DNA of 64,000 nucleotides from Kosakonia cowanii JCM 10956 = DSM 18146 (GTDB lineage: Bacteria > Pseudomonadota > Gammaproteobacteria > Enterobacterales > Enterobacteriaceae), in assembly GCF_001975225.1 (NCBI RefSeq), contig NZ_CP019445.1, positions 682,001 through 746,000 on the forward strand, written 5' to 3'. Both the position numbers and the translations under genes were made by a program. Of the stretch, positions 39,035-52,108 are shown piece by piece; within the stretch, counting starts at the first letter, position 1, and each line of letters begins with the position of its first letter. A model generated the notes under the pieces. That model searched no databases. It was given only the letters and a program-made list of their open reading frames with translations, and had not been told where the DNA came from.

Positions 39035-40291
39035 TTATTCCCCCTGACGCTGGTAGTCGTTACGCTGCGCGTTGACGCGGCGTTGATCCATGATATCTCC
39101 CGCAGAGGAAGTCGAACTGCTGTTGGCGTTGCTGCCGGAATTGGAGGCAGGCGGCAGACGCAGCAGATTATTTGCGCCGTTGCTGTCGCTCTTCGCCGCC
39201 GGCGCGTTACCGCCTTTCAGCATCTGATCCAGCGGAAGCACCATCAGGTTGCCGCCTTTATCATTCACCAGCACTTTACGGGTGTGGCTCAGCACTTTCT
39301 CCATCGCTTCGATATAGAGACGCTCACGGGTGATTTCCGGAGCAGCTTTATACTCAGGCAGGATCTTGGCAAAACGCGCCACTTCACCCTGCGCTTCCAG
39401 CACGGTCTGCGTTTTGTACGCGCGCGCCTCTTCGAGGATACGCTGCGCCTGACCGTTCGCACGCGGCTGCACTTCGTTGGTGTAGGCTTCCGCTTCACGG
39501 ATGAACTGCTGCTCGTTCTCACGGGCGGCAATCGCATCATCAAACGCGGCTTTCACCTCTTCCGGCGGACGAGCGGCCTGGAAGTTGACGTCCAGCAGAG
39601 TAATACCCATGTTGTAAGGACGAATGGTCTCTTCCAGCTCGCGCTGGGTATCGCTACGAATAACGGTACGCCCTTCGGTCAGAATACGATCCATGGTGTA
39701 TTTGCCGATTACGCCGCGCAGGGCGCTGTCGGTCGCCTGGCGCAGACTGTCATCGGCGCTGGCAACGCTAAACAGATAGCGCTGAGGATCGGTTACGCGG
39801 TACTGCACGTTCATCTCAACGCGCACGACGTTTTCATCAGAGGTGAGCATCACGCCAGAGGCAGCCAGTTCACGAACGGATTCGACGTTCACCGCCGTCA
39901 CGTTGTCGATAAAGGTTGGCTTCCAGTTCAGACCCGGTTCAACCAGGTGACTGAACTTACCAAAGCGTGTCACCACGCCGCGTTCCGCTTCTTTAATGGT
40001 GTAGAAGCCGGTCGCAGCCCAGATCACCACGGCAGCAACGGCAGCGATGCCGAACACGCGCCCGCCCAGTGGACTGCGAGGGCCAGAAGCGCCTGGATTA
40101 CTCCCGCCGGTGCCTTTGCCACCGCCCAGACCGCCGAGCTTTTTGCTCAGCTTGCGGAAGATATCATCCAGATCAGGTGGCCCCTGATCGCGACCGCCTT
40201 TGTTTCCATTTCCCTCAGAGTTGCCGCCTGGTTTGCTGCTTCCCCACGGGTCGCGGTCTTGTCCGTTGTTACCGGGCTGATTCCACGCCAT
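39035..40291 (-). CDS. hflK: HflK, SPFH-domain modulator of FtsH
   Basis: 418 residues (E. coli 419). A Gly/Asn-rich cytoplasmic N terminus (about 1-75) is followed by a membrane segment (VFGIAAVAAVVIWAATGFYTI, about 78-98, quoted here only to place it by its ends VFG and TI), an SPFH domain (about 98-280), a coiled coil, and a Ser/Asn-rich C-terminal tail. Partner of HflC. Located 82 bp after hflX; two small GC hairpins lie in that gap (40323-40351). Confidence 0.96.
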   Translation of the reverse strand: MAWNQPGNNGQDRDPWGSSKPGGNSEGNGNKGGRDQGPPDLDDIFRKLSKKLGGLGGGKGTGGSNPGASGPRSPLGGRVFGIAAVAAVVIWAATGFYTIKEAERGVVTRFGKFSHLVEPGLNWKPTFIDNVTAVNVESVRELAASGVMLTSDENVVRVEMNVQYRVTDPQRYLFSVASADDSLRQATDSALRGVIGKYTMDRILTEGRTVIRSDTQRELEETIRPYNMGITLLDVNFQAARPPEEVKAAFDDAIAARENEQQFIREAEAYTNEVQPRANGQAQRILEEARAYKTQTVLEAQGEVARFAKILPEYKAAPEITRERLYIEAMEKVLSHTRKVLVNDKGGNLMVLPLDQMLKGGNAPAAKSDSNGANNLLRLPPASNSGSNANSSSTSSAGDIMDQRRVNAQRNDYQRQGE

Positions 40292-40322
40292 GTATGTGCT
40301 CCATATTTATTTTGCGGTGTAT

Positions 40323-40351
40323 GCCCGCACAGGCGGGCACCCCCAAAGGGG
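40323..40351 (-). other. Paired hairpins between hflX and hflK
   Basis: GCCCGC-CTGT-GCGGGC and CCCC-TTT-GGGG on the minus strand in the 82-bp hflX-hflK spacer, without a T-run directly after the larger one. They may act as an attenuator or mRNA-stability element. Confidence 0.4.
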
Positions 40352-40373
40352 AAAAATCTTCAGGCTTTGCCGA

Positions 40374-41654
40374 TCAAACGATGTACTCTTCGAGCGCCGG
40401 TTCTTGTTTACAGAGTCGACGCCAGTCAACGATGGGCATCCGTATCTGCATACCTACGCTGCCATCCTCTTCCGTCCACTCTTTTTCTATTGCCTGAAGC
40501 TGATAAAACCGGCTTCTTAAACGCCCCTCTTCCGCTGGCAGCCGCAGCGTGTGCTGCGCAACTTCGCCGGCAAGACGTTCTGTCAAAGCCTGGAATAACA
40601 GTGGTACGCCAGCCCCCGTCTGGGCGGAGAGCCAGACGCGGGTCGGTTTGTTCTCTTCATCTCTGTCGATACGCGGCTCGAAATCTTCCAGCATATCGAT
40701 TTTGTTCATTACCAGCAGCGTCGGGATCTCATGTGCATCGATCTCTTCGAGCACCGTGTTCACCGCGTCGATATTTTCCTGTACGCGCACATCAGCGCCG
40801 TCAATCACGTGCAGCAGCAGCGTCGCCTGGCGCGTCTCCTGCAGCGTCGCTTTAAACGCGGCAACCAGATCGTGCGGCAGGTGGCGAATAAAGCCGACGG
40901 TATCGGCCAGTACGGTTTCACCGACATCGGCAACGTCAATGCGGCGCAGCGTCGGATCCAGCGTGGCGAACAGCTGGTCGGCTGCGTAGACCTGCGCTTC
41001 GGTTATCTGGTTAAACAGCGTCGATTTACCGGCGTTGGTATAACCCACCAGTGAAACCGTAGGAATATCCGCCTTGGTACGGGAACGACGCCCCTGTTCA
41101 CGCTGCTTCTCAACCTTTTCCAGGCGCGAGAGGATTTGGGTAATGCGATTACGTAACAAACGACGGTCGGTTTCGAGCTGGGTTTCACCCGGACCACGCA
41201 AACCAATCCCGCCCTTCTGTCTTTCAAGGTGGGTCCAGCCACGCACAAGGCGCGTCGCCAGATGGCGCAACTGCGCCAGTTCTACCTGCAATTTCCCCTC
41301 GTGCGTTCGTGCACGCTGGGCAAAAATATCCAAAATCAGGCCGGTGCGATCGATAACGCGACATTCGCACAGTCGCTCCAGGTTACGTTCCTGGGCAGGG
41401 GATAGCGCATGATCAAAGAGTACGACGGACGCACCCGTTGCTTTTACGGCTTCTGCAATCTCGACTGCTTTACCTTCACCAACGAAATATTTGGGGTGCG
41501 GTGCTTTACGGCTACCGGTAATCACCTGCATTGCTTCGACACCGGCGGAAGAGACCAGAGCTTCAAACTCCTGGAGATCTTCCATATCTTTGTCTTGCGA
41601 AAAATAGATGTGTACCAGCACCGCCTGCTCACCGGCGTCATAACGGTCAAACAA
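40374..41654 (-). CDS. hflX: HflX, ribosome-associated GTPase
   Basis: 426 residues, same length as E. coli. It is a heat-shock-induced GTPase that splits stalled 70S ribosomes. N-terminal HflX domain (about 1-190, with [20 protein letters not shown]), G domain (about 197-365) with [19 protein letters not shown] and NKID motifs. The start is a TTG at 41654 ([10 protein letters not shown]), chosen because GAGGGT precedes it and it gives the family length; the ATG 24 codons upstream is in the leader. Lies 74 bp after hfq. Confidence 0.95.
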   Translation of the reverse strand: MFDRYDAGEQAVLVHIYFSQDKDMEDLQEFEALVSSAGVEAMQVITGSRKAPHPKYFVGEGKAVEIAEAVKATGASVVLFDHALSPAQERNLERLCECRVIDRTGLILDIFAQRARTHEGKLQVELAQLRHLATRLVRGWTHLERQKGGIGLRGPGETQLETDRRLLRNRITQILSRLEKVEKQREQGRRSRTKADIPTVSLVGYTNAGKSTLFNQITEAQVYAADQLFATLDPTLRRIDVADVGETVLADTVGFIRHLPHDLVAAFKATLQETRQATLLLHVIDGADVRVQENIDAVNTVLEEIDAHEIPTLLVMNKIDMLEDFEPRIDRDEENKPTRVWLSAQTGAGVPLLFQALTERLAGEVAQHTLRLPAEEGRLRSRFYQLQAIEKEWTEEDGSVGMQIRMPIVDWRRLCKQEPALEEYIV

Positions 41655-41728
41655 GCGTAAACCCTCATTAAATACCAGCGGGGAACACAGCGAAACTGGC
41701 TCCCCGATCTGGAAATCAGCCTTCAACC

Positions 41729-42046
<318 letters not shown>

Positions 42047-42130
42047 TTATATGCTTGTTTTGTACTTAGAACCCGGAAGCTCTGAAAACTGCGTAAAAAT
42101 TTGCGCACGATACGCGGTAATTGTACACAT

Positions 42131-43081
42131 TCACCCTGCGATAGCACTAACTACCTGTAACACGTCATGGTAAGACTTTTCTGGCTTTTCACTCTCTAAC
42201 CAGTGAACCTCACTCCATCCGCGTAGCCAGGTCATCTGTCGCTTGGCTAACTGCCTCGTCGCGCAAATACCTCGATAAACCATTTCATCGTATGAAATCT
42301 CGCCTTCGAGATAGGACCACATCTGGCGGTATCCCACACAACGAACGGAAGGCATATCCGTATGCAAATCTCCGCGAGCAAAAAGCGCCCGCACTTCTGC
42401 TTCAAAACCTGAAGCTAACATCTGGTGAAAACGCTGCTCGATTCGCTGATGGAGCAGTTCACGGCTCGCCGGGGCGATGGCGAACTGATGCACCTGGTAA
42501 GGCAGAGCGTCTCCTGACGTTTGCGTCAGATCTGTTAAAGTTTTACCCGAAATGAAAAAAACTTCCAGTGCCCGGGAAAGCCTTTGCGGATCATTCGGAT
42601 GGATTCGTGCTGCAGCGACAGGATCGATTATCTGTAACTGCGCATGTAACGCATCCCATCCACGCTCTGCAGCCTGCTGTTCAATCTCGGCTCGTACCTT
42701 CGGATCGGCTGATGGCAAAGGGGATAATCCTTCCAGCAGCGCCTTAAAGTAGAGCATCGTGCCGCCCACCAGCAGAGGAATACGGCCCGCATCGGTGATC
42801 GCTTTCATCTCTGCCAGCGCATCGCGGCGGAAATCCGCTGCCGAGTAGGCCTGCGCCGGATCCCGGATATCAAGCAACCGGTGCGGCGCAGCGCGAAGCT
42901 CTTCCGCGTTCGGTTTAGCTGTACCGATATCCATGCCTTGATAAATAAGGGCTGAATCAACGCTTATCAACTCAACTGGCAAAACTTTACGTAACGCGAT
43001 TGCGAGCGCTGTTTTACCGGAGGCCGTTGGGCCCATCAAAAAAATTGCCTTCGGCAGGCTTGCCTTACTCACTTCACTCAT
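42131..43081 (-). CDS. miaA: MiaA, tRNA dimethylallyltransferase
   Basis: 316 residues, same as E. coli. It adds the dimethylallyl group to N6 of A37 in tRNAs that read UNN codons. P-loop [11 protein letters not shown] (about 17-27), [16 protein letters not shown] (about 42-57), DIRDP and the C-terminal [14 protein letters not shown] are visible. Its start overlaps the mutL stop by 8 bp, so the two are co-translated. Confidence 0.98.
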   Translation of the reverse strand: MSEVSKASLPKAIFLMGPTASGKTALAIALRKVLPVELISVDSALIYQGMDIGTAKPNAEELRAAPHRLLDIRDPAQAYSAADFRRDALAEMKAITDAGRIPLLVGGTMLYFKALLEGLSPLPSADPKVRAEIEQQAAERGWDALHAQLQIIDPVAAARIHPNDPQRLSRALEVFFISGKTLTDLTQTSGDALPYQVHQFAIAPASRELLHQRIEQRFHQMLASGFEAEVRALFARGDLHTDMPSVRCVGYRQMWSYLEGEISYDEMVYRGICATRQLAKRQMTWLRGWSEVHWLESEKPEKSYHDVLQVVSAIAG

Positions 43082-44951
43082 CGTTCAGGGCGTTCATCGC
43101 CTTTTGTAAATCAACAGGTTGTAATAAACCATCCGGCGGGGTCTTTACCAGATGCGGACAAAGCCGTTCAACGTCGGCTAATAAGGTGATCGCCTGAGCG
43201 ATACTCCACTGCGCATGTTCAGTCGCCAGACGGCGCGCCAGCCAGTGGGAAATATTCACCGCGTCAATGCTTGTCTGCTGCGCCAGGTAGCCTAACAGTT
43301 CAGGAATCAAGTTTTGTAAATTTTGTTGGCGCAAGGGTAAAGGCACCGCGCGAATGGTTACGTGATGGCCATCCGGCACAAATTCAATGCCCATTTGCGT
43401 CAGCACGGGCTGCGCGCGCTTGAGCGCCGCGCTCTCATCAGTAGAAATTTTCAGGCGTACCGGAATCAACAACGGCTGCCCGCAGCCCGGCGCATTATCC
43501 GGCGAGAGTTGCGCATGACGCAGCCAGCGCTCGGCCACCGGCAGTGCCAGCAGCGCCAGCTTGCCGTCGCGCTCAAGCAGCGCATAGTGCGGCGCAATCA
43601 GCGTCAGCACGCGGCCAAAACTCTGGCTGTGTCCGTCGAGCGCAGGCGTTGCAGCGGGTGCTCGCTTCTCCGCTTTCGGCTCAGCCACCGGCGTTTCCAG
43701 CAGCTTCTGATAAAGCGCGCCCTGCTGTTTCTGATAACCCGGCTGCGCGTTCGGCCAGCTGCGATCGCCGCTTGCAGGCGAACGGGAAGAGGCACCGGAG
43801 GAGGATCCGCCGCCAGAAGAGGGCGAATAAGATCCTGCCTCGGGTTCGCGCGCGGCGCGCGGCTCGGCAAACTGATTGCGTCCGGCGGCCACGCGGTTTT
43901 CCGGCAGCACGCGCGGCGCAGGTTCGTCCGAGAGCGGCAGCGTCGCGTCAAGCTGCTGCTGCAACACGCTCAGTACGCCCTGATAGATAAAGTCATGCAC
44001 CAGCCGCGACTGGTGAAAGCGCACTTCATGCTTGGCCGGATGGACGTTGACATCCACCTGGTGCGGATCGATCTCAAGATAGAGCACAAAAGCGGGTTGC
44101 TGATCGGCCCCGAGCTTATCTTCGCAGGCCTGCCGAATGGCATGGTTAATCAACCGGTCGCGCATCATGCGGCCATTCACATAGCAATATTGAATATCGG
44201 TAAACGCAGCGGTGTTGCTCTTGGGATCGGCGACCCAGCCACGCAGGGCTAAATCGCCGTGTTGCCACTCAATCGCCAGTGCCTTTTCAAGAAAAGGCAT
44301 CCCGCAAATGGCACCCAGCCGACGCTCTTTCTGTCCGCCCTGCGCGACCGCGCGGTACTGGCGCACCATCTTACCGTTATGGTTGAGGTTAATAGTGACG
44401 TCGAAGCGCGCCAGCGCGATGCGGCGGATCACCTCATCGATATGGTTGAACTCGGTCTTTTCCGTACGCATAAACTTGCGCCGCGCCGGGGTGTTATAGA
44501 AGAGATCCAGCACTTCAAGAGTGGTACCCACCGGATGGGCGGCAGGTTTTACCGTGACCGCCATCTCGCGCCCTTCGGCATAGGCCTGCCACGCTTCCTG
44601 CTGCTCAGCGGTGCGCGAAGTGAGCGTTAAGCGCGAAACCGAACTGATACTCGCCAGCGCTTCGCCGCGAAAGCCAAGGCTAATGATCGCTTCTAAATCA
44701 TCGAGAGAGGCAATCTTACTGGTGGCATGGCGTGCTAACGCCAGCGCCAGCTCCTCTTTTTTGATGCCGCAGCCGTTATCGCGGATGCGGATAAGCTTGG
44801 CACCGCCGCGCTCAATATCGATGTCGATACGCGTCGCACCGGCATCCAGACTGTTCTCCACCAGCTCTTTTACTACCGACGCAGGGCGCTCAACCACTTC
44901 GCCTGCGGCGATCTGGTTCGCAAGCTGTGGCGGTAGAACCTGTATCGGCAT
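43074..44951 (-). CDS. mutL: MutL, DNA mismatch-repair protein
   Basis: 625 residues (E. coli 615). It links MutS recognition to MutH incision and UvrD. The N-terminal GHKL ATPase (about 1-330) shows [29 protein letters not shown] and [12 protein letters not shown]. The central linker (about 340-430) is Ser/Gly/Pro-rich and longer than in E. coli; the C-terminal dimerisation domain starts near 440. Lies 11 bp after amiB and overlaps miaA. Confidence 0.97.
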   Translation of the reverse strand: MPIQVLPPQLANQIAAGEVVERPASVVKELVENSLDAGATRIDIDIERGGAKLIRIRDNGCGIKKEELALALARHATSKIASLDDLEAIISLGFRGEALASISSVSRLTLTSRTAEQQEAWQAYAEGREMAVTVKPAAHPVGTTLEVLDLFYNTPARRKFMRTEKTEFNHIDEVIRRIALARFDVTINLNHNGKMVRQYRAVAQGGQKERRLGAICGMPFLEKALAIEWQHGDLALRGWVADPKSNTAAFTDIQYCYVNGRMMRDRLINHAIRQACEDKLGADQQPAFVLYLEIDPHQVDVNVHPAKHEVRFHQSRLVHDFIYQGVLSVLQQQLDATLPLSDEPAPRVLPENRVAAGRNQFAEPRAAREPEAGSYSPSSGGGSSSGASSRSPASGDRSWPNAQPGYQKQQGALYQKLLETPVAEPKAEKRAPAATPALDGHSQSFGRVLTLIAPHYALLERDGKLALLALPVAERWLRHAQLSPDNAPGCGQPLLIPVRLKISTDESAALKRAQPVLTQMGIEFVPDGHHVTIRAVPLPLRQQNLQNLIPELLGYLAQQTSIDAVNISHWLARRLATEHAQWSIAQAITLLADVERLCPHLVKTPPDGLLQPVDLQKAMNALNDE

Positions 44952-44962
44952 GAAAAGAATCC

Positions 44963-46291
44963 TTAGTTAAGCAGACCATCTGCGGGCGCGCCCGCGTTCG
45001 CCATTTGCGCGCCGCCCTGCGGGGCTGATTGCAGAGGATGCGCAAGGAAGTAGTTACGCAGACCGCCATAAATGGCCGCCGCGATTTGCTGTTGGTAATC
45101 GTCGCTGGCAAGCAGCCGCTCTTCGCTGCGATTGCTGATAAACCCGGTTTCGACCAGCACCGAGGGAATATCCGGCGAGCGCAGCACGCCAAGGCTCGCA
45201 TGCTCCGGGCGGCGTTTATGCAGCGCGCCCACGCGCTGCAGCTGGCTCAGCATATTGGTGGCGACATCATAGCCGACACGCTGGGAGTGGCCGAATTGCA
45301 GATCGAGCACCGCCTGGCTGAGGTAAGGGTCGGACTGGCTGTTCGCCAGCACATCGCCTGCGCCGCCCAGCAGTTCCGACTGCTTCTCGTGCTGCTCAAG
45401 CCAGCTTGCCATTTCGCTGTTCGCACGGCGGTTAGAGAGCACCCACACCGATGCGCCCGTCGCGTCGCGGTTCGGCGCGGCATCCGCATGAATCGAAACC
45501 AGGAAGTTGGCGTTCTGTTTACGCGCCACGTCGGAACGGCCCATTACCGAAATAAAGTAGTCGCCGTCGCGGGTCATCACCGGTTTAAACATTGGGTCGG
45601 CATTCAGCAAAGCGCGAAGCTTACGCGCAATGGCAATCGTCACGCTCTTCTCCTGCGTGCCGCCTGCGCCAATTGCGCCAGGATCCTGGCCGCCGTGACC
45701 GGCATCAATCGCGATAATCACTTTATCACCCGAGGCCGCGCGCGCCTGGGAGGCAGGCCGGGTGGTGGTATTACTGCTCACCACGCTGGTGATGCGATCG
45801 TTGTCCGGTTTAAACGGGTTGCGCGCAGGCGCGCTCGGCTGCGGCCTCATAACCGGCGTCTCGGCGCGCTTCACCACCACGGGTGGTGGCGGAGGCGGAG
45901 GTGGCGCATCGGCATCGATGGTGAAGACCACCGTATACCCTGCCCCGCTCTGCTGTTTTACCGCGCGGGTTTTGCCGTTTTGCGTCAGGTCGACCACCAG
46001 GCGGATCGACTGGTTATCCTTCGCCGTCCCGGCACGGATGCTCTTTACCAGGTTATTCCCGCTGAACTGCAGCGGCAACCCCTGGATAATGCCGGTCTGC
46101 TTAATATCGAGCGCCACGCTGCGCTTGCCCTGCTGGCTAAACGCATAGTCAGGATCGCCCATAAAACTGAAGGTAATGCGCGCCTGGCTTTCGCCATTCG
46201 ATACCTGAATATCCGCTAAACTCGCGGCGTTAACCTGGAAACAGAGCATCAACAGCGTAAGCGCCAACCAACTTGTTATGCGAGAGATCAT
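44963..46291 (-). CDS. amiB: AmiB, N-acetylmuramoyl-L-alanine amidase
   Basis: 442 residues (E. coli 445). Periplasmic amidase that splits septal peptidoglycan during daughter-cell separation, activated by EnvC. Signal peptide about 1-22 (ending VNA|AS), AMIN septal-targeting domain about 23-125, a poly-proline linker (seven Pro near 130), and Amidase_3 about 195-415 with zinc motifs [14 protein letters not shown], the SIHADAAPN region and [13 protein letters not shown] at 46291 follows AGGAAAGGTG; the frame remains open upstream over the tsaE end. Confidence 0.96.
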   Translation of the reverse strand: MISRITSWLALTLLMLCFQVNAASLADIQVSNGESQARITFSFMGDPDYAFSQQGKRSVALDIKQTGIIQGLPLQFSGNNLVKSIRAGTAKDNQSIRLVVDLTQNGKTRAVKQQSGAGYTVVFTIDADAPPPPPPPPVVVKRAETPVMRPQPSAPARNPFKPDNDRITSVVSSNTTTRPASQARAASGDKVIIAIDAGHGGQDPGAIGAGGTQEKSVTIAIARKLRALLNADPMFKPVMTRDGDYFISVMGRSDVARKQNANFLVSIHADAAPNRDATGASVWVLSNRRANSEMASWLEQHEKQSELLGGAGDVLANSQSDPYLSQAVLDLQFGHSQRVGYDVATNMLSQLQRVGALHKRRPEHASLGVLRSPDIPSVLVETGFISNRSEERLLASDDYQQQIAAAIYGGLRNYFLAHPLQSAPQGGAQMANAGAPADGLLN

Positions 46292-46307
46292 CCCGTCACC
46301 TTTCCTG

Positions 46308-48273
<1,966 letters not shown>

Positions 48274-48287
48274 CTCTATGGTCCGTC

Positions 48288-49427
48288 ATGTCACAGCCCC
48301 TCGATCTCAATCAGTTAGCGCAACAAATCAAGCAATGGGGCACTGAATTAGGTTTTCAGCAGGTCGGTATTACCGATACCGATCTCACCGCCAGCGAGCC
48401 GAAGCTGCAGGCGTGGCTGGATAAGCAGTATCACGGCGAGATGGAGTGGATGGCGCGTCACGGTATGATGCGCGCCCGCCCCCATGAGCTTCTCCCCGGC
48501 ACGCTTCGCGTTATCAGCGTACGTATGAACTACCTGCCGCCGAACGCGGCCTTCGCCAGCACGCTGAAAAACCCGGCGCTCGGCTATGTCAGCCGCTACG
48601 CGCTGGGTCGCGATTATCATAAGCTGCTGCGTAGCCGCCTTAAAAAGCTCGGCGAACTGATCCAGCAGCAGTGTGCTTCGCTGAATTTTAGACCGTTTGT
48701 CGACTCCGCGCCCATTCTTGAACGGCCGCTGGCGGAAAAAGCCGGGCTTGGCTGGACAGGTAAGCACTCACTTATTCTTAGCCGCGATGCGGGGTCGTTT
48801 TTCTTTCTTGGCGAACTGCTGATTGACCTTCCCCTGCCCGTCGATCAACCGGTCGAGGAAGCGTGCGGGCGCTGCGTCGCCTGTATGACCATCTGCCCAA
48901 CCGGGGCGATTGTCGAGCCCTATACCGTCGATGCGCGTCGCTGTATCTCCTATCTCACCATTGAGTTAGAGGGCGCGATCCCCGAGGAATTCCGCCCGCT
49001 TATCGGTAACCGGATTTACGGCTGCGATGACTGCCAGCTTATCTGCCCGTGGAACCGCTTCTCGCAGCTTACGGATGAAGCGGATTTCAGCCCGCGCAAA
49101 GCTCTGCACGCACCGGCGTTGATTGAACTGTTCGCCTGGAGTGAAGCGCACTTTTTAAAAGTCACGGAAGGTTCAGCTATTCGCCGTATCGGTCATCTGC
49201 GCTGGCTACGCAATATTGCGGTCGCGCTGGGCAATGCGCCGTGGGATGAGGCAAATATCGTGGCGCTGGAGCAGCGACTGGGTGAGCACCCACTTCTTGA
49301 TGAGCACATAACCTGGGCGATTGCGCAGCAAATTGAGAAGCGTAATGCCTGCGTCGTTGAAGTGCAGCTGCCACAAAAACAGCGCCTGGTGCGGGTGGTG
49401 GAAAAGGGTCTGCCGCGCGATGCCTGA
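48288..49427 (+). CDS. queG: QueG, epoxyqueuosine reductase
   Basis: 379 residues, same as E. coli. Cobalamin- and iron-sulfur-dependent enzyme for the last step of queuosine synthesis in tRNA. Two ferredoxin-type cluster motifs are visible: CGRCVACMTICPTGAI (about 193-208) and CDDCQLICPW (about 245-254). The substrate region PFVDSAPILERPLAEKAGLG is conserved. ATG at 48288 matches the orthologue start (MSQPLDLNQLA), although the ribosome-binding site is weak. Divergent from nnr. Confidence 0.96.
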   Translation: MSQPLDLNQLAQQIKQWGTELGFQQVGITDTDLTASEPKLQAWLDKQYHGEMEWMARHGMMRARPHELLPGTLRVISVRMNYLPPNAAFASTLKNPALGYVSRYALGRDYHKLLRSRLKKLGELIQQQCASLNFRPFVDSAPILERPLAEKAGLGWTGKHSLILSRDAGSFFFLGELLIDLPLPVDQPVEEACGRCVACMTICPTGAIVEPYTVDARRCISYLTIELEGAIPEEFRPLIGNRIYGCDDCQLICPWNRFSQLTDEADFSPRKALHAPALIELFAWSEAHFLKVTEGSAIRRIGHLRWLRNIAVALGNAPWDEANIVALEQRLGEHPLLDEHITWAIAQQIEKRNACVVEVQLPQKQRLVRVVEKGLPRDA

Positions 49428-49440
49428 GCCATCCACAGCT

Positions 49441-49677
49441 TGTGAATAAAATAAAAAACACATTACGTTTCAACGTTAACAAATTCGTCAAGCGATCGTG
49501 TTAACATTTTGAAATGTTATTTTTATTTTAAAATTCAATGATTTACAAAGAAATAATTTGATAAGCGAAGCAATAGAATCCGGGCTAAGCAAAGCTCGTC
49601 CTGTGGATAACTCTGTTCACAATACTTTTTTAGCATGAAAGGAAATCGCCCGCAGCGCGGTTCTTCGCTGTGGATAA
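49441..49677. promoter_or_regulatory. datA: datA-like cluster of DnaA boxes with an IHF-like site
   Basis: The queG-tRNA spacer holds three exact TTATNCACA DnaA boxes on the minus strand: 49441-49449 (TTATTCACA), 49602-49610 and 49669-49677 (both TTATCCACA), plus weaker matches at 49429-49437 and 49613-49621. Between the first two strong boxes is ATTCAATGATTTA (49533-49545), one mismatch from the IHF consensus. In E. coli the datA locus, which uses DnaA and IHF to promote DnaA-ATP hydrolysis, lies next to these same tRNA-Gly genes. The order box-IHF-box agrees. Confidence 0.7.
49502..49529 (+). terminator. Weak AT-rich terminator after queG
   Basis: TAACATTT-TG-AAATGTTA followed by TTTTTATTTT; an 8-bp A/T-rich stem with a T-run, 74 bp past the queG stop. 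Confidence 0.55.
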
Positions 49678-49696
49678 TTTTTTGGAGATGAAAGAT

Positions 49697-49772
<76 letters not shown>

Positions 49773-49845
49773 ATACTTATCTGGCTTGGCTGATTGCCGT
49801 GAACCAGTAAATCTGGATGGTGCGTGCCTTGCGGCATTTCAAATT

Positions 49846-49921
<76 letters not shown>

Positions 49922-49984
49922 ATATTTATCAGAGTTCAGTGTCAAAAAACTGAAGCCTGTAAATTGGATGGTGCATTTCAAATT

Positions 49985-50060
<76 letters not shown>

Positions 50061-50150
50061 TTATCAGCGCTATTTCAACACGTTAAAGCATTTAACCGCT
50101 GAAATTTCGTGATGCCGTGTTTCACATTTCTGTGTCTTCACGGGAGGCGC

Positions 50151-50178
50151 ATTATACGAGAAATCATTTCTGCTGCAA
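50151..50178 (-). promoter_or_regulatory. Stringently controlled promoter of the tRNA-Gly array
   Basis: Minus strand TTGCAG (-35), 16-bp spacer, TATAAT (perfect -10), followed by a GC-rich GCGCCTCCC discriminator, typical of stable-RNA promoters repressed by ppGpp/DksA. Confidence 0.85.
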
Positions 50179-50272
50179 GCCCCTGAAAGCAAATTTTCGT
50201 TTTTTTTGTTTAACTGCCGATTTAATCGACAAAACGCGCATTTTTGCAGCAAAACCGCGCCAGCACTGGTTT

Positions 50273-50302
50273 GCAGAGCCGAAAACGACATATCGGCTCT
50301 GC
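50273..50302 (-). terminator. Hairpin after orn
   Basis: GCAGAGCCGA / TCGGCTCTGC, a perfect 10-bp stem with a 10-nt loop starting 12 bp past the orn stop. No T-run follows on the minus strand, so it may be an mRNA 3'-end stabiliser. Confidence 0.5.
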
Positions 50303-50314
50303 GCACTCAGACGC

Positions 50315-50860
50315 TTACAGTTTAATAAAGTGTTCGCGGTAGTAAGCCAATTCCGCCACCGATTCGCGGATATCATCCAGCGCCTGGTGAGTATTCTGCT
50401 TTTTCAGGCCGGTCAGCACTTCCGGTTTCCAGCGGCGCGCCAGCTCTTTCAGGGTGCTGACATCCAGGTAGCGATAGTGGAAGTAGGCTTCCAGCTCCGG
50501 CATGTACTTAAACAGGAAACGGCGATCCTGACCGATGCTATTGCCGCAAATGGGCGATTTCCCGGCCGGTACCCACTCTTTCAGAAACTCAATCGTCGCC
50601 AGCTCTGCCGCGCGATCGTCAAAGGTGCTCGCTTTAACGCGTTCAACCAGGCCGCTGCCGGTGTGGGTTCGCACGTTCCACTCATCCATCAACGCCAGCT
50701 GCGCGTCGGATTGATGCACTGCCATCACCGGCCCTTCCGCCAGGATATTAAGGTTGGCGTCGGTCACCAGTGTCGCGATCTCAATAATGCGATCGCGCTC
50801 GGGATCCAGGCCTGTCATTTCGAGATCAATCCAAATGAGGTTGTTTTCATTTGCGCTCAT
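50315..50860 (-). CDS. orn: Orn, oligoribonuclease
   Basis: 181 residues, same as E. coli. Essential DEDDh 3'-5' exonuclease that clears di- to short oligoribonucleotides, including pGpG. Exo motifs: [10 protein letters not shown] (about 10-19), [11 protein letters not shown] (about 109-119) and [11 protein letters not shown] (about 158-168). ATG at 50860 ([10 protein letters not shown]) matches the orthologue; the open frame continues 39 codons upstream across the divergent rsgA leader without support. Confidence 0.97.
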   Translation of the reverse strand: MSANENNLIWIDLEMTGLDPERDRIIEIATLVTDANLNILAEGPVMAVHQSDAQLALMDEWNVRTHTGSGLVERVKASTFDDRAAELATIEFLKEWVPAGKSPICGNSIGQDRRFLFKYMPELEAYFHYRYLDVSTLKELARRWKPEVLTGLKKQNTHQALDDIRESVAELAYYREHFIKL

Positions 50861-50954
50861 GCTATTTTCCACCCTTATCGCGTCACTATATTCATCTAGA
50901 ATTGCGTGTATCATAGAGGTTTTGCCCATCCGGGGCGACCAGGAGCCAGCACGA

Positions 50955-52010
50955 TTGAGTAAAAATAAACTCTCCAAGGGACAGCAGCGCCGCGTTAAAG
51001 CGAACCATGAGCGCCGACTGAAAACCTCGACGGAGAAACCCGACTACGATGACAACCTGTTTGGCGAAACGGCCGACGGTGTGGTCATTAGCCGCTTTGG
51101 TATGCATGCCGATGTAGAATCCGCCGATGGCGATGTGCATCGCTGCAACATTCGCCGCACTATCCGCTCGCTGGTCACCGGCGATCGCGTGGTCTGGCGG
51201 CCAGGCAAAGCGGCCGCAGAAGGCGTCAACGTGAAAGGGATCGTCGAAGCGGTGCACGAGCGTACTTCGGTGCTGACGCGCCCGGATTTCTACGATGGCG
51301 TTAAACCCATCGCTGCCAATATCGATCAAATCGTTATCGTCTCGGCGATCCTGCCAGAACTCTCACTCAACATTATTGACCGCTATCTGGTGGCCTGCGA
51401 AGCGCTGGACGTTGAACCGCTGCTGGTGCTGAATAAAACCGACCTGCTCGATGAAGAGGGCCTGGCGTTCGTTAACGAGCAGATGGATATCTATCGTCAT
51501 ATTGGCTACCGCGTATTGATGGTCTCCAGCCATGCGAAAGATGGCCTTGATCCGCTGATCGCAGCATTGACCGATCGCATCAGCATCTTTGCTGGCCAGT
51601 CCGGCGTCGGCAAATCGAGCCTGCTTAATGCGCTGCTCGGCCTCAACGAGGAGCAGATCCTCACCAATGACGTCTCTGACGTTTCAGGTTTGGGCCAGCA
51701 CACCACCACCGCCGCGCGCCTCTACCACTTCCCGCAGGGCGGCGATGTGATTGATTCTCCGGGCGTGCGCGAGTTTGGCCTCTGGCATCTCGAACCGGAA
51801 CAAATCACCCACGGTTTTGTCGAATTCCATGATTATCTCGGTCACTGCAAATATCGCGACTGCAAGCACGATACCGATCCCGGTTGTGCTATCCGCGAAG
51901 CGGTAGAGAACGGCAAAATCGCGGAGAGCCGCTTCGAAAATTATCACCGTATTCTCGAAAGCATGTCGCAGGTAAAGACGCGTAAAAGCTTTTCTGAATC
52001 AGATGACTGA
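50955..52010 (+). CDS. rsgA: RsgA, small-ribosomal-subunit biogenesis GTPase
   Basis: 351 residues (E. coli 350). Circularly permuted GTPase for late 30S maturation: OB domain (about 35-110), then G4 NKTDLL (about 163-168), G1 GQSGVGKSS (about 217-225), G3 DSPGVREFG, and a C-terminal zinc finger ([16 protein letters not shown]). The start is a TTG at 50955 ([13 protein letters not shown]), with AGGAG upstream; the extended open frame before it overlaps orn. First gene of rsgA-psd-mscM. Confidence 0.96.
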   Translation: MSKNKLSKGQQRRVKANHERRLKTSTEKPDYDDNLFGETADGVVISRFGMHADVESADGDVHRCNIRRTIRSLVTGDRVVWRPGKAAAEGVNVKGIVEAVHERTSVLTRPDFYDGVKPIAANIDQIVIVSAILPELSLNIIDRYLVACEALDVEPLLVLNKTDLLDEEGLAFVNEQMDIYRHIGYRVLMVSSHAKDGLDPLIAALTDRISIFAGQSGVGKSSLLNALLGLNEEQILTNDVSDVSGLGQHTTTAARLYHFPQGGDVIDSPGVREFGLWHLEPEQITHGFVEFHDYLGHCKYRDCKHDTDPGCAIREAVENGKIAESRFENYHRILESMSQVKTRKSFSESDD

Positions 52011-52108
52011 CAACTAAGCTAAGCGTCGTTAGAATCGTCCCCCATTTTAAGACTCCGACGCCGCGCGTCGGGTCAGGAACGACAGTAAACAATGGCCTGG
52101 AGGCTACC

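Noticed and set aside
39083..40855. 590-codon plus-strand open frame
   Set aside because: Antisense across hflK and the end of hflX; no initiation signal and low-complexity product.
45029..46219. 396-codon plus-strand open frame
   Set aside because: Shadow of amiB on the opposite strand.
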